From Areca catechu (lineage: Eukaryota > Streptophyta > Magnoliopsida > Arecales > Arecaceae): 64,000 bases of DNA. Below the pieces are notes generated by a model that was given only the letters and a program-made list of their open reading frames with translations, was not told the origin of the DNA and did no database searches. Made by a program: the position numbers and the translations under genes. Numbering within the stretch: position 1 is the first letter of the stretch; each line of letters opens with the position of its first letter. The DNA is taken from assembly GCA_021397845.1 (NCBI GenBank), contig CM038052.1, positions 46,770,949-46,834,948 on the forward strand. Direction: 5' to 3'. This document shows positions 54,050 to 64,000 of this stretch, piece by piece.

Positions 54050-55858
54050 ATGGCTTATCCAATGAGTACGTCCTTGGCGAAAGGCCAATCAACTAATAGA
54101 CCTCCACTTTTCATTGGCACAAATTATGCATATTGAAAAGCTAGAATGAAAATTTATGTTCAAGCAGTTGATTTTCAGTTATGGAAGGTCATTATAAAGG
54201 GTCCTTATATCTCCATGACTAAAATTGATGGAGTGGACGTTCCTAAACCTGAAGAGGATTGGGATGAACACGACATGAAGATGGACGAATTAAATGCCAA
54301 AGCCATGAACTTATTATATTATGCTTTGGATAGTAATGAGTTTAATCGAATTTCTATTTGCTCATCTGCAAAAAAAATTTGGGATAAACTCAAAGTGACC
54401 CATGAAGGAACTTCTCGAGTGAAGTCTTCTAAAATTAATCTTCTTGTGCACAGTTATGAACTATTTAAGATGGAACCAAATGAAATAATCTCTATCATAT
54501 TTTCACGTTTCATTGACATTATTAATGGCTTAAAAAGTCTTGGTAGGGTATATACTAATGCAGATCTATTGTAGAAGATACTGAGATCTCTTTCGGATAA
54601 ATGGGATCTGAAAGTGACTGCCATCCAGGAAGTAAAAGATTTGAATACCTTATTGCTAGATGAACTGCTAGAATCTCTCATCACACATGAACTGACCATG
54701 CAGCACCGAACTGAAGATGATCAAAAGAAGAAGAAATCAATCACCTTCAAAGCTGCTATGGATTCTAGAAAGGATGAAGAATCGAAAGAAGAAAGCTCCT
54801 CTATTGAAAGCGACATGGAAGACGAAGACGTTGCCATGGTCGTCAAAAAATTTAGAAGGTTCTTGGGAAGAAGAAAAGGAAGACACTTCAGAAAATTCCA
54901 CAAGAACCAAGATTTCAATAAGGAGAAGGACAAAGAAAAAGAAAATGAAAGAGAAGTGCCCACCTGTTATGAATGCAAAAAGCTAGGGCACATCCGACCA
55001 TATTGTCCATTATTGAAAAAGGGATTTAAAAAAAAAGAAAAAGAAAGCTATGGTAGTCACGTGGAGTGACAGCGAAGCATCCTCATCAACAGAAGAAGAA
55101 GAGACCACGAAATCTACAAATCTATGTCTGATGGATCTTGAAAATGAGGTATCATCCCCTGAGCTACAAACTGAATTTTCATATGATGAATTGAATTTAG
55201 CATTTCATGATTTACTTATTGAATTAAAGAAAGCTGGGGTTAAAATTAAATCCTTGAAGAAACAAAATGATGTTTTATTGAAAGATAAGGATGAAATTTC
55301 TGAAAAAAATAATATTTTGTAAAAAGAATTGAATAACTTTTATGAAAATGTTATTGTTTAAAATAATGAGAAAAATGTTTTAAATGAGATAAACAATATT
55401 TTAGTTGCCAAAAATATTGATTTGAAAAAAGAGGTTAAAAAGTTTAAACTTTTAGTTGAAAAACTTACTTTGAGTTTCAATAAGCTTGAGCTAATTTTGA
55501 AAGAACAAAAGAATTCTAAAAGTAAAGCTTGAATTAGATTTAATGCTTTAAATAATAAAGGAATTTCAGCAACAAGATTTATATCTTCAAAAGCTTCAAC
55601 TTTAAATGTTAAATTTGAAAAAGCTTTTCCATCAAAATCTATTTCAAATGGCTTGAAATATATTTCTCAGAATTCTATGCAAAATTCTTTCAAACCAAAC
55701 ATTTCTATTTCTACATCTTTCTTAGCTTCAAAGCATGCATCATTCAAAAATGATAAACTTATTTGTTATGCATGTCATAAATTTGGGCATAAATCTTATC
55801 AATGCAATTCATTAAAAAATTCTATGATTGGTGCATTGAAATATAAAATCATTTAGGT
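54050..55858 (+). pseudogene. gag of the Sirevirus-like element, broken
   Basis: The ATG at 54050 (MAYPMSTSLAKGQSTNRPPL) starts a UBN2-type gag. Stops interrupt at 54134 and 54572 in the same frame. A first zinc knuckle CYECKKLGHIRPYC lies near 54967-55006. The frame shifts in an A-rich tract near 55028 and continues with an acidic WSDSEASSSTEEEE region and a long coiled-coil-like Lys/Glu/Asn stretch with further stops. A second zinc knuckle CYACHKFGHKSYQC follows near 55767. Long gags with a coiled coil and two knuckles are usual in Sireviruses. Confidence 0.8.
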
Positions 55859-55959
55859 TCCAAAGGAAACCAATTTTGCTAACCCGAAAGGATCCAAGTT
55901 AGCTTGGGTATCTAAAATCACTCCTTGATTATTTTGCAGGATTGTGTTGCAGTCCACAA

Positions 55960-58900
55960 ATTAAAGAAAAGATGGTATCTTGACAGCGGCTGTTCAAGGC
56001 ATATGACAGGTGACAAAGATCAGTTCATCACCCTACAAATGAAAGAAGGATGATTGGTTACATTTGGAGAAAATGGCAAGGGAAGAATAATCGGAATCGG
56101 TAAGATCAAAATAATCCCCTGTACTTTTATTGAAGATGTACTGCTAATAGATAAATTGAAGCATAATTTACTGAGTATTAGTCAATTATGTGATAAAGGC
56201 TTCAAAGTTATCTTTGAATCATCTATGTGTATAGTAACCAACTCTCTTGATTCTAGTAACAAATTCATTGGCCATAGACTTAGAAACATTTTTGTGGTAG
56301 ATCTAAATGATCTATCCATGTCCAATAGTTCTAGTCTAGTAGCAATGAATGCTAAGACCAAAGAGTCATGTTTATTATGGCATAGACGATTAGGTCATGC
56401 TAGCCTGCATACAATTGCCAAATTAATCTCAAAGAATCTAGTTAGAGGTTTGCCACATTTTAAAGTAGATCTTGATTATGTATGTGATGCTTATCAATTA
56501 GACAAATAAACTAGGAGGAGTTTTAAATCGAAAAATGTTATTTCAATAACCAGACCCCTTGAGCTACTTCACATGGACTTATTTGGACCAACTAGGACCA
56601 CAAGCCTATGAGGTATGAAATATGGCCTTGTGATTATAGATGACTTTTCTAGATTCACATGGGTATTATTTATAGCACATAAAGATAAAACTTTTGATGT
56701 ATTTAGAAAATTTCATAACAAAGTTTCAAATGAGAAAAATCTTTCCGTTATTTCAATAAGAAGTGATCATGGAACTAAATTTCAAAATCAATTTTTGATG
56801 AGTATTGCACTGAGCACGGCATTGATCACAACTTCTCTGCTCCTAAAATACCACAATAAAATGGTGTTGTAGAGAGAAAAAATAGGACTTTGAAAGAGAT
56901 GGCCCGAACAATGTTATGTGAAGGTAATCTTTCAAGGCACTTTTGGGTAGAAGCGGTGAACACTACCTGTTATATTTTAAATCAAGTTTTAATATGACCA
57001 ATTTCAAAGAAAACCCCTTATGAGATTTAGAATGGAAGAAAACCAAATATCAGTTACTTTCATGTTTTTGGATGTAAATGCTTTGTGTTAAATAATGGCA
57101 AAGATAACCAAGGAAAGTTTGATGCAAAAGCTGATGAATCTATATTCCTTGGTTATTCCTTACATAGCAAAGCATATAGAGTGTTTAACAAAAGGACTCT
57201 TACTGTAGAAGAGTCAATTCATATTATTTTTGATGAAGCTAACCCCTCACCATCTAGAAAAGATGAGCACGTAGATAATGATGCAGGTACTCTACAAAAA
57301 GAAATGGAAGATCTAAGCATTCAAGACAAGCCAACGCAAGGTGAAAGTGAAATGGTAAGCAAGGATCATGCTGATATACCAAAGGAATAGAGGTATGTAA
57401 CTTCACATCCCAAAGATTTAATTAGTGGTGATCTTTCTCATGGTGTTAGGACTAGGTCAGCACATAGAGATGCACATGACTACCTAGCCTTTGTATCTCA
57501 AATTGAACCACATAGTTTAGAAGAGGCTGAAACTGATCATAACTGGATGATGACCATGCATGATGAATTAAACCAGTTTGAAATGAATAATGTTTGGATA
57601 CTAGTTAGTAGACCTACAGATCATCCAATCATAGGAACCAAATGGGTCTATAGGAACAAACTAGATGAACAAGGAAATGTAATTAGAAATAAAGCTAGAT
57701 TAGTGGCTAAGAAATATAATCAAGAAGAAGGTATATATTTTGATAAAACCTATGCACCCGTAGGAAGACTAGAAGCCATTAGATTACTTCTTGCATTTAT
57801 TTGCTACATGAATTTCAAACTTTTTCAAATGGATGTGAAAAGTACATTTTTAAATGGTTTTATCACTGAACAAGTTTTTATAGAACAACCACCGAGTTTT
57901 GAAAATTATGCTTTTCAAAACTATGTATTTAAACTCAATAAAGCTTTGTATAGTTTGAAATAAGTCCCTAGAGCCTGGTATGATAGACTTAGCACTTTCT
58001 TGATTGAAAATAATTTTTCAAGAGAAAATGTTGATAAAACTCTTTTCATTAAAAGGAAAGATAATGATATATTAGTTGTACAAATTTATGTTGATGATAT
58101 TATCTTTGGTGCAACTAATGAAAGTTTTTGTGAAGAACTTACTAAGCTAATGCTGGGAGAATTTAAAATGAGTCTAATGGGTGAACTTAACTACTTTCTT
58201 GGACTTCAAGTAAAACAAACAAAGGAATGAATCTTCATCAACCAAGCCAAATACACCAAGAAAATAATCAAGAAGTTTGGTATGGAGACATGCAAACAAA
58301 TGAGCACACCCATGAGCCCATTTTACAAATTGGACAAAGATGAAAGTGGATCCAATATTGATCAAAAGTTATATAGAGGTATGATTGGATCTTTATTGTA
58401 TTTAACTATAACTAGACTAGATATCTTGTATAGTGTATGTGTATGTGCTAGATTTCAATGTAATCCAAAAGAAATACATATGCTTGCTGTTATGAGAATA
58501 TTGAGATATTTAAAAGGTACAAATAATCTAGGTCTATGGTTTTCAAAAGAATCATCTTTAAATTTAATTGAATTTTCTGATGCTGATTATGCTAGCTATA
58601 AAGTTGATAGAAAAAGTACTAGTGGTACTTGTCAATTTCTAAAATTGAATTTAATCTCATGGCACTGTAAGAAACAAAACTCGGTAGCACTATCTACTGT
58701 TGAGGCAGAGTATGTTGCTGTTGGGAGTTGTTGTATACAAGTATTGTGGATTAAACAATAATTAGAAGATTTTGGTGTTACACAATGCAAAATTCCTATT
58801 AAGTGTGATAACACAAGTGCTATAAATCTAACAAAAAAATCTTATTCGGTATTCTAGGACTAAGCACATAGAGATTAGACACCATTTTATTAGAGACCAT

Positions 58901-59032
58901 GTTTTGAATGGTGACATTGAACTTGACTTTATCCCATCTGAAAAATAATTAACTGATATTTTTACTAAGCCACTTAATCAGAATAGATTTGTATTGCTTA
59001 GAGGAGAATTAGGACTTTGTGATCCTATCTAG
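55960..59032 (+). pseudogene. pol of the Sirevirus-like element: protease, integrase, reverse transcriptase, RNase H, broken
   Basis: Protease WYLDSGCSRHMTGD near 55975 has an intact DSG. GAG-pre-integrase LWHRRLGHASLHTI lies near 56376. The integrase core has VIIDDFSRFTWV (56630), SIRSDHGTKF (about 56753) and NGVVERKNRTLKEM (about 56860), so D, D and E are all visible. Reverse transcriptase begins about 57550 (ELNQFEMNNVWILV, GTKWVYRNK) with IYVDDIIFG near 58086. RNase H runs from about 58560 (SDADYASYKVDRKSTSGTCQ) to the stop at 59030. At least seven stops and three frame changes interrupt the region. All catalytic motifs that I can read are normal. Confidence 0.85.
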
Positions 59033-59520
59033 ATTTAGTTAACCTATTTTTTTTTCAAAAATTAAGAAAAAATTATCTAGAAAATCTCCTACAATTATTC
59101 ATAATTTCTTGAACAACTTTTTTTGAATTTTCAATTGTATCACTGTCAATTTCTGAATCATTTAATTTTATATGGAAAGTTTCCGTTCGAGTCAACTCGA
59201 GCAATCTTGCTCTGGTTGAGCTGGCTCGAATATCTGAATTCGCTACCTATTGCTCTGGTTGAGCCGACTAGGTCCTTGCCTAACCGACTCGGTGTTATAA
59301 CTGTTTAGAGTTCGCTCTGGACGAGCCAACTCAGATGTTTCTAGGGTTGGGCGAGCCAACTTGAAAGTCGAGAAATCGCTATTTAGGTAGTTCTGATCTA
59401 TCATTTCAAAGTACTTCACTCTCTTACTTTTACTTCTAACTCACTCCATTTCCCTCGGAAACTCTACCAAAACTTCCAAAAACCATTCCCTAGAGCCTAA
59501 AATTCCTTAATTCTTCTGTA
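59033..59520 (+). other. spacer between pol and ORF3, with LTR-like motif words
   Basis: At 59180-59370 the phrases GAGTCAACTCGAG, GAGCCGACTAGG and ACCGACTCGG echo the motif array of the LTR, though with only two exact RYCGAC words. The sequence may contain the ORF3 leader or promoter. No clear TATA box is visible. Confidence 0.4.
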
Positions 59521-60933
59521 ATGGTTTCTCGAAGATCTGCGAAGATGGTTCTTTAGATCGATGAATCAAGTGCTCGCAGTGAAGATGCAAAAGAAAAAGG
59601 GGGAAAGAGGAAAATATCTGCTCCAGCGCTTCAAGATGAAGAAATTCCTTCTCCTCCCGAACAACATGTCTCAATGGTCAACAGGCCTGTCACTTGCAGA
59701 AGAAGGATCGACTTTACATTCTTAGAATAAATGGGAATGAAAATCGGAAATTGGACAGAGACTCAAGGCTGGAAGCACTTTTGTTCTTTGAACATCTTGA
59801 CGTACCCTTCACTGGTACGGATATCTTATGAAAATATTGTTATCAAATAATTTCATTTGGAATCCACTGTCAAAGGAAATGAAATAATAGTAGATAAAGA
59901 GAAACTGGGTACCTTACTGCAAATGCCAATGGACGGCGCCACTGAACTTCTTATACCGGACAAGGAACACATTTTAAAACTAATTTTGGAAAAAGAATAT
60001 GTGAGCACAGTCTAGCATGTACAAGCTAATTTACTGTCAAAGGAAATGAGACTTCTACACAATATGATCAGCAGGATATTTATTTCAAGAACTAGCCGCT
60101 TTGATTGGGTCAGTGAGAAAGACATGAGCTTTATGGGATACTTGATTGAAGAAAGGCCTCTTAATCTTCCTTATATAATGATGATCCAGATGACTGAAGC
60201 AGTAAGAAAAGTCAAAGCCTGTCTACCCTACAGTATGGTCTTCACTCTATTATTTGAAGAAGCTGGGGTTGACTTAAATAATGAAATAGGCAAGCCATTA
60301 CACCACTTTGATACCTATTCCTTCAATTCTCTAAAAAGAATGGGTTACAAGTTACAAGAAGGAACATGGATAAAGAAGATGCCTAGTCAGGTTGCTGCTA
60401 CTTTTTCTGATGATAATGAAGGTGCTGCTGTCGAAGAAAGGATTGAAGGTTCAATGATCACTCCATCTGACCTCAAGAAGTTAATATTTTAAAAGATGGA
60501 AACTATCTCCAACTTTTTGACAGATCACATAAATTCTATAATTGAGGAAATAACAAAATCAGTTGACATCAGCTTGCAGAAAATGAGAACTGAACAAGAG
60601 CTTCACCAGCAGAAAATTGAAAAGGAAATGAAGGACTTCAAGAAAGAAATCATAAGCATCCTACTGCAATACCAGAAAGAATCAGTCACTATTGAAGATG
60701 CTCCTGAACAGATCATCAAGGAGTCACTTGACACTCCTGCTCCTATTCCTTCATCTGATCCACCCAAACCTATTAAGACCAAGAAAAAAACCAAAACCAA
60801 AAAGACTAAGACTCTTAGAGCCCCTGTTAGAACTAGATTCAGGGATTTAAGGTTTAAACCCCTGAAAACTAAGACCTCTGATAAGGTTATAGAGGTGGGC
60901 TCTTCTTCTTCAACTGAGGAAGAAGAAGAATAG
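59521..60933 (+). pseudogene. ORF3 of the Sirevirus-like element, unknown function
   Basis: One frame of 470 codons from the ATG at 59521 to the stop ending at 60933, with five internal stops (near 59554, 59728, 59848, 60013 and 60490) and no frameshift. The N-terminal 150 codons contain CRRRIDFTFLE and a TQGWKHFCSLNIL line. The middle (MISRIFISRTSRFDWVSEKD, about 60064) is globular in composition. A coiled-coil-like Gln/Lys/Glu stretch follows (about 60555-60660), then a basic KTKKKTKTKKTKTL cluster and an acidic SSSSTEEEEE tail. I see neither a signal peptide nor a membrane span, so an envelope role is not supported. The basic and acidic end suggests a nuclear or nucleic-acid-binding protein, by inference only. 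Confidence 0.65.
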
Positions 60934-61664
60934 TTTATTTGGTTAGTCTTTTGGGTGTAGTTTTTTTTTGTTAATGTTCTACATGTTATCTTTTACAATT
61001 ATAATGTACTTTCTTTCGTACCTTGTATGACAATCTTATCAATGAAATGGAAGTTTCTTTTGTTTTTATATGATATGGTACAACTATGATGAAATTTTAA
61101 TTAGAATTTCAAATTTGAGAATGTGAAATTATCTCAAACAAATATTAAAAACTTTCTCAATCTATTTTAAAACCTGAGCTTTATTTCAAATCACCTTTTT
61201 GATTGATTGACAAAAAGGGAGAGAAATGAAAAATGAGAAAATAAAAAATGGGAGAAATATGAAAAGAATATATGAAATGGGAAATTAGTATGTATGTTGA
61301 GCTTTCTACCAACTATTCTTAAAGTGCATAAAAAGAATGAAAAAGGGGGAGCACAAAAATGATAGTATTGCTTAAATTACTTTAAATTCTAGAGAAAGGG
61401 GGAGATTCTCTTGAATGAATTTTTGCTCTGATTGATATTCAAACTAATCTCAATTCTCTGATTACTATTATCAATTTTTAAGTCTCTGATACTCCATGTT
61501 TTGTGAAGCATAAAAAGTTCAGCACTTTGATGATATACAATCATCTCTTGAGCTCTGATATTTTTTCCTTTCTTATTAGCTCTGATACATGTGAATACTT
61601 AACTTTCAAATACAATTATACATGTAAAGTGTAAAGAATTTTCATGTCCAGTATTGTGTCATCA
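60934..61664 (+). other. spacer with repeated polypurine motifs
   Basis: Polypurine words similar to the final tract occur near 61215 (AAAAAGGGAGAG), 61344 (AAAAAGGGGGAG) and 61394 (GAAAGGGGGAGATT). Otherwise the region is AT-rich and non-coding. Multiple polypurine motifs before the 3' LTR are a described Sirevirus trait. Confidence 0.6.
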
Positions 61665-61680
61665 TCAAAAAGGGGGAGAT
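61665..61680 (+). other. polypurine tract of the Sirevirus-like element
   Basis: CAAAAAGGGGGAGAT directly precedes the TGTTGACC start of the 3' LTR. Confidence 0.8.
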
Positions 61681-63402
61681 TGTTGACCCCATAAGTGATT
61701 TTGATGATAACCAAACATTAGAGCATATATATTTATTTCTGACAACTCTTCAAGTATTTGACAAGTTTTTGTATGATGGATTAAATGTTCAAATTTCAAC
61801 TCCTACACCTCTGTTTTCTTCTTTGAGTTATGTTGTAATGTGTTTTTATAAAGAAGAACCCAATGAAAAAGCTAAGAAAAAATCATGTGAAAAAGGATTA
61901 CTTTTGTATATGTGTGCCTTGAAATTAGTTTTGAGTTGGTATGCTTGAAAATATAAAGAGTTGGTAATAGTTTTTCTTTAAAGTTCAAGTATAAAAATCC
62001 TGAAAAAGATACTCAAGCCGACCCAACTTATTGAAGAGCCGACTCTGCTTACTAGCACGTAACAAGGATTCTGAAATGCAGGAATCCGAGCCGACTCGAA
62101 GATAACCGAGCCGACTCTAATGAATCCGAGTCGACTGGAATCAGTCCGAGCCGACTCTTTCAGAGTCCAATTTCTGAAGATTTCTGAGAACAGCCGGCGA
62201 GCCGACCCGAACCAGAAAGAGCCGACTCTGCCAGACCTAATTCTGAAAGCCTGAGAAAGCGAGCCGACCCGAACTGCATCAAGCCGACTCTTCCAAAGTG
62301 AGGATTTTCAAACTTGAGAAGAAGAGCCGACCCAAGCTGAAAAGAGCTGACTCCTTGAGTTCAAGTTTTTCAAAGAAAGAAGTTCAAGCCAACCCGAGCT
62401 ATCAAGAGTTGACTCGTCCAGAGTGATATTTTATGCCCTGAGACAAAGAACTAACTGCAATACAGATTTGGCGACTCGACCTATCGACTTGAAGGATCCA
62501 AGCTGACTCGAACATCGTTTCCAGGTATCTAACGGCTAGTTCCAGAATTTGTTTTTGAATGCTAAAAGGTGCTCCAACGATCACAAGTCACATCCCAACG
62601 GTCAAAAACGTCTCTAACTTCCTTGGAGTGATGGAAAACCTTATACTTGAAGGATTTGAATTTCCTTAAAGATAAGAAAAAGAGAGAGTTCTTAAAAGTG
62701 AAGAGAGCTTCATTGAATATCCTACCAACTAACAGCAAAAGAGTACAAGAGCATTCAAGCTAGACTTCAAGACTTCACCAACTCTGATTAGAAGTTTGAA
62801 GCAACTTTGGGAAGAAGCCACTGAAGCATCTAAAGCTTATTCAAGTGCATTCAAGTGGACTTCCATCAAACTGCACCGGCAACTATCCGACAAATTGAGT
62901 TTGTCATTTTTGTTGCATTTCTTTCAATTCATTTTTGAATTATTGGATTATTGATGAGCCCGATTGAAAAACCAAATAGGTTCTTGGTGAGCCTTAATAA
63001 AAACCAAGTATTGGGTTCTTGGTGATCCTGGTAAAACCAAGTTAGGTTTCTTTGGTGAGCCTGTTAAAATCAAAGGGTGTTGGGTTTTCTTTGGTGATCC
63101 CGTAAAATCAAAGTGTAGAAGTTTTGGATTGTGATCCTGTAAAACAATCCTACTATATTCGGGTGTGAATATAGTGAAAATTCCAAGTGGTAGCTTGGAT
63201 AGTAGACGTTGGAGCTAAGTTGCTCCGAACCACTATAAATTTGGTGTATTTGTGTTATGCTTCTTTACTTCTTTTTAGCTTTTGCAATTTATAACTCTAT
63301 CACAGCACCTAACACCTTTTAAGGAATTTTAATTGTACATTACTTGCTTTAAATTTCTAAATTTCCAATTCACCCCCCTCTTGGATAGCCACCTGGGCAA
63401 CA
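61681..63402 (+). repeat. 3' LTR of the Sirevirus-like element
   Basis: It starts TGTTGACCCCATAAG and ends CCTGGGCAACA, 1,722 bp, similar to 52262-54004 throughout with scattered changes and small indels. It carries the GAGCCGACTC array (about 62017-62470) and TATAAAAAT near 61990. Confidence 0.9.
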
Positions 63403-63429
63403 AAAACAAATTAAGAAAAAAAGAAAAAA

Positions 63430-64000
63430 GGAGACAAGAAACATGCAAAGAGATAGGCCCTCATACTTCTACCACCTGGTCAGCTTAGGCCTTTGTCTGG
63501 GCAACTGCAGGAACTTTGGATACCTCAATTACCACTATAGCCTTGGTAGAGATTGGATGGTGATCGTTGGTAGGAGCTTCAATGACTTGAACATCAGTAG
63601 CCTCCCTAATAGTATTCTTGGCTACTGTTGTCGCTATTTCTTCTGGGGTACCAATACTTGCGATGAGGAGATCAATATTGAAATATGGAAGGAATTACTT
63701 TATCCTCTTCTTACTATCCTCTTCTTACAATTCTTGAACCCTTTGAAGAAAATCCTTAGTGACTCATTAGCTAAGTCATTGGTAAATTGCTCGGATAATT
63801 TATATTTCCTCACGACCTCTTCCTCGACCCTAATAAGCTCCTCCTCTAACTTTTCTTTTCTTTCCAGAGCTTCTCGATCTCTTTATTGAAGTTAGAGAGA
63901 TCAGTTTTTAGTTTATTTATTTTAATGGAGGTCACAACCTCCAATTCGATATTCTTAGCCTCAGTTATTTTTTTCTGGAATACTATAGTGTCTCTTTTAG
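63430..64000 (-). pseudogene. antisense gene piece of Tat element C, cut by the window end
   Basis: Minus-strand frames show a Lys/Glu/Ser-rich region with LSEQFTNDLANESLRIFFKG (about 63795-63735), similar in style to the coiled-coil part of the antisense genes in this family. A Val/Ala/Ile-rich tail follows towards 63430. Several stops and shifts are present. The 148-codon plus frame at 63443 is a shadow. The assignment rests on position and composition more than on clear motifs. Confidence 0.35.

Larger units (their letters stand above)
52262..63402 (+). mobile_element. Sirevirus-like Ty1/copia element with third ORF
   Basis: The 11.1-kb element has LTRs 52262-54004 and 61681-63402, primer site 54007-54018, gag and pol (54050-59032), a third ORF (59521-60933), a 0.73-kb spacer with repeated polypurine motifs, and the final tract before the 3' LTR. 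A large gag with two zinc knuckles, an ORF after pol and multiple polypurine motifs are Sirevirus traits. I saw no matching 5-bp duplication (AAAGT left, AAAAC right), so one border may have changed. Confidence 0.85.
47223..64000 (+). mobile_element. Tat-lineage Ty3/gypsy element C, split by the Sirevirus-like copia and running off the window
   Basis: Pol on plus, then a degenerate tandem array, then antisense gene pieces on minus at 51453-52130 and 63430-64000. The 5' part before reverse transcriptase is missing and the 3' end lies beyond the window. Confidence 0.6.

Noticed and set aside
59521..60933. Envelope-like gene
   Set aside because: No signal peptide, membrane span or cleavage-type motif is visible, only coiled-coil, basic and acidic parts.
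63443..63889. 148-codon plus-strand frame
   Set aside because: It lacks family features and lies opposite a weak coiled-coil remnant on the minus strand.

Overview
This window is nuclear DNA of a flowering plant, made almost entirely of nested and decayed transposable elements. I see no host housekeeping gene, no RNA gene, no CRISPR array and nothing bacterial. The plant assignment rests on Ty1/copia and Ty3/gypsy polyproteins with initiator-Met-tRNA primer sites, Tat-lineage gypsy elements with a gene antisense to pol, a Sirevirus-type copia with a third ORF, chromoviruses with a chromodomain, a TRIM, a hAT element and a degraded plant-mobile-domain (PMD) gene. A non-grass monocot is my weak guess only.

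Layout. 1-3100: gene-poor DNA with a short minus-strand LTR (1725-2140) and a solo Sire-like LTR with a perfect target duplication (2389-3095). 3150-6478: 3' part of a Tat-type gypsy element (B), antisense gene on the minus strand, split by an LTR-plus-primer-site remnant of a chromovirus (4171-5800). 6479-23960: a second Tat-type element (A): pol on plus (6479-8455), a degenerate 50-bp repeat, the antisense gene on minus (9110-10819), a copia element inserted into it (10820-20462), then a 2.3-kb higher-order tandem array (20945-23220) and an LTR-like end with a TATA box. 23970-25715: very AT-rich DNA.

25716-45146: a PMD pseudogene opened by a hAT-like element (26143-42561), which holds a non-autonomous chromovirus relative (27038-42328), which in turn holds an almost intact chromovirus on the opposite strand (29935-38796). 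Perfect or near-perfect target duplications (8, 5 and 5 bp) mark each level, so the order of insertion can be read directly. A very compact TRIM (43068-43793) sits further along the same PMD gene.

45343-52255 and 63403-64000: minus-strand gag of another Tat element, an LTR-like promoter next to a copia integrase scrap, then a third Tat element (C) with pol on plus (about 47223-50110), a degenerate 60-80 bp tandem array and pieces of the antisense gene. C is split by a Sirevirus-like copia (52262-63402) with gag, pol, a third ORF and both LTRs.

How it fits together. The only long undamaged gene is the 1,598-codon gag-pol of the inner chromovirus, and even that has an altered protease active site. 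Its nearest relative here is its own host element, which keeps similar termini, primer site, leader, start of gag and chromodomain end but has no visible protease, reverse transcriptase or RNase H and carries an expanded 14-codon repeat; this looks like a non-autonomous partner. Two general patterns deserve attention: tandem repeats follow pol in both Tat elements whose 3' side is present, and dense RYCGAC motif clusters occur in the non-coding parts of the two large copia elements.
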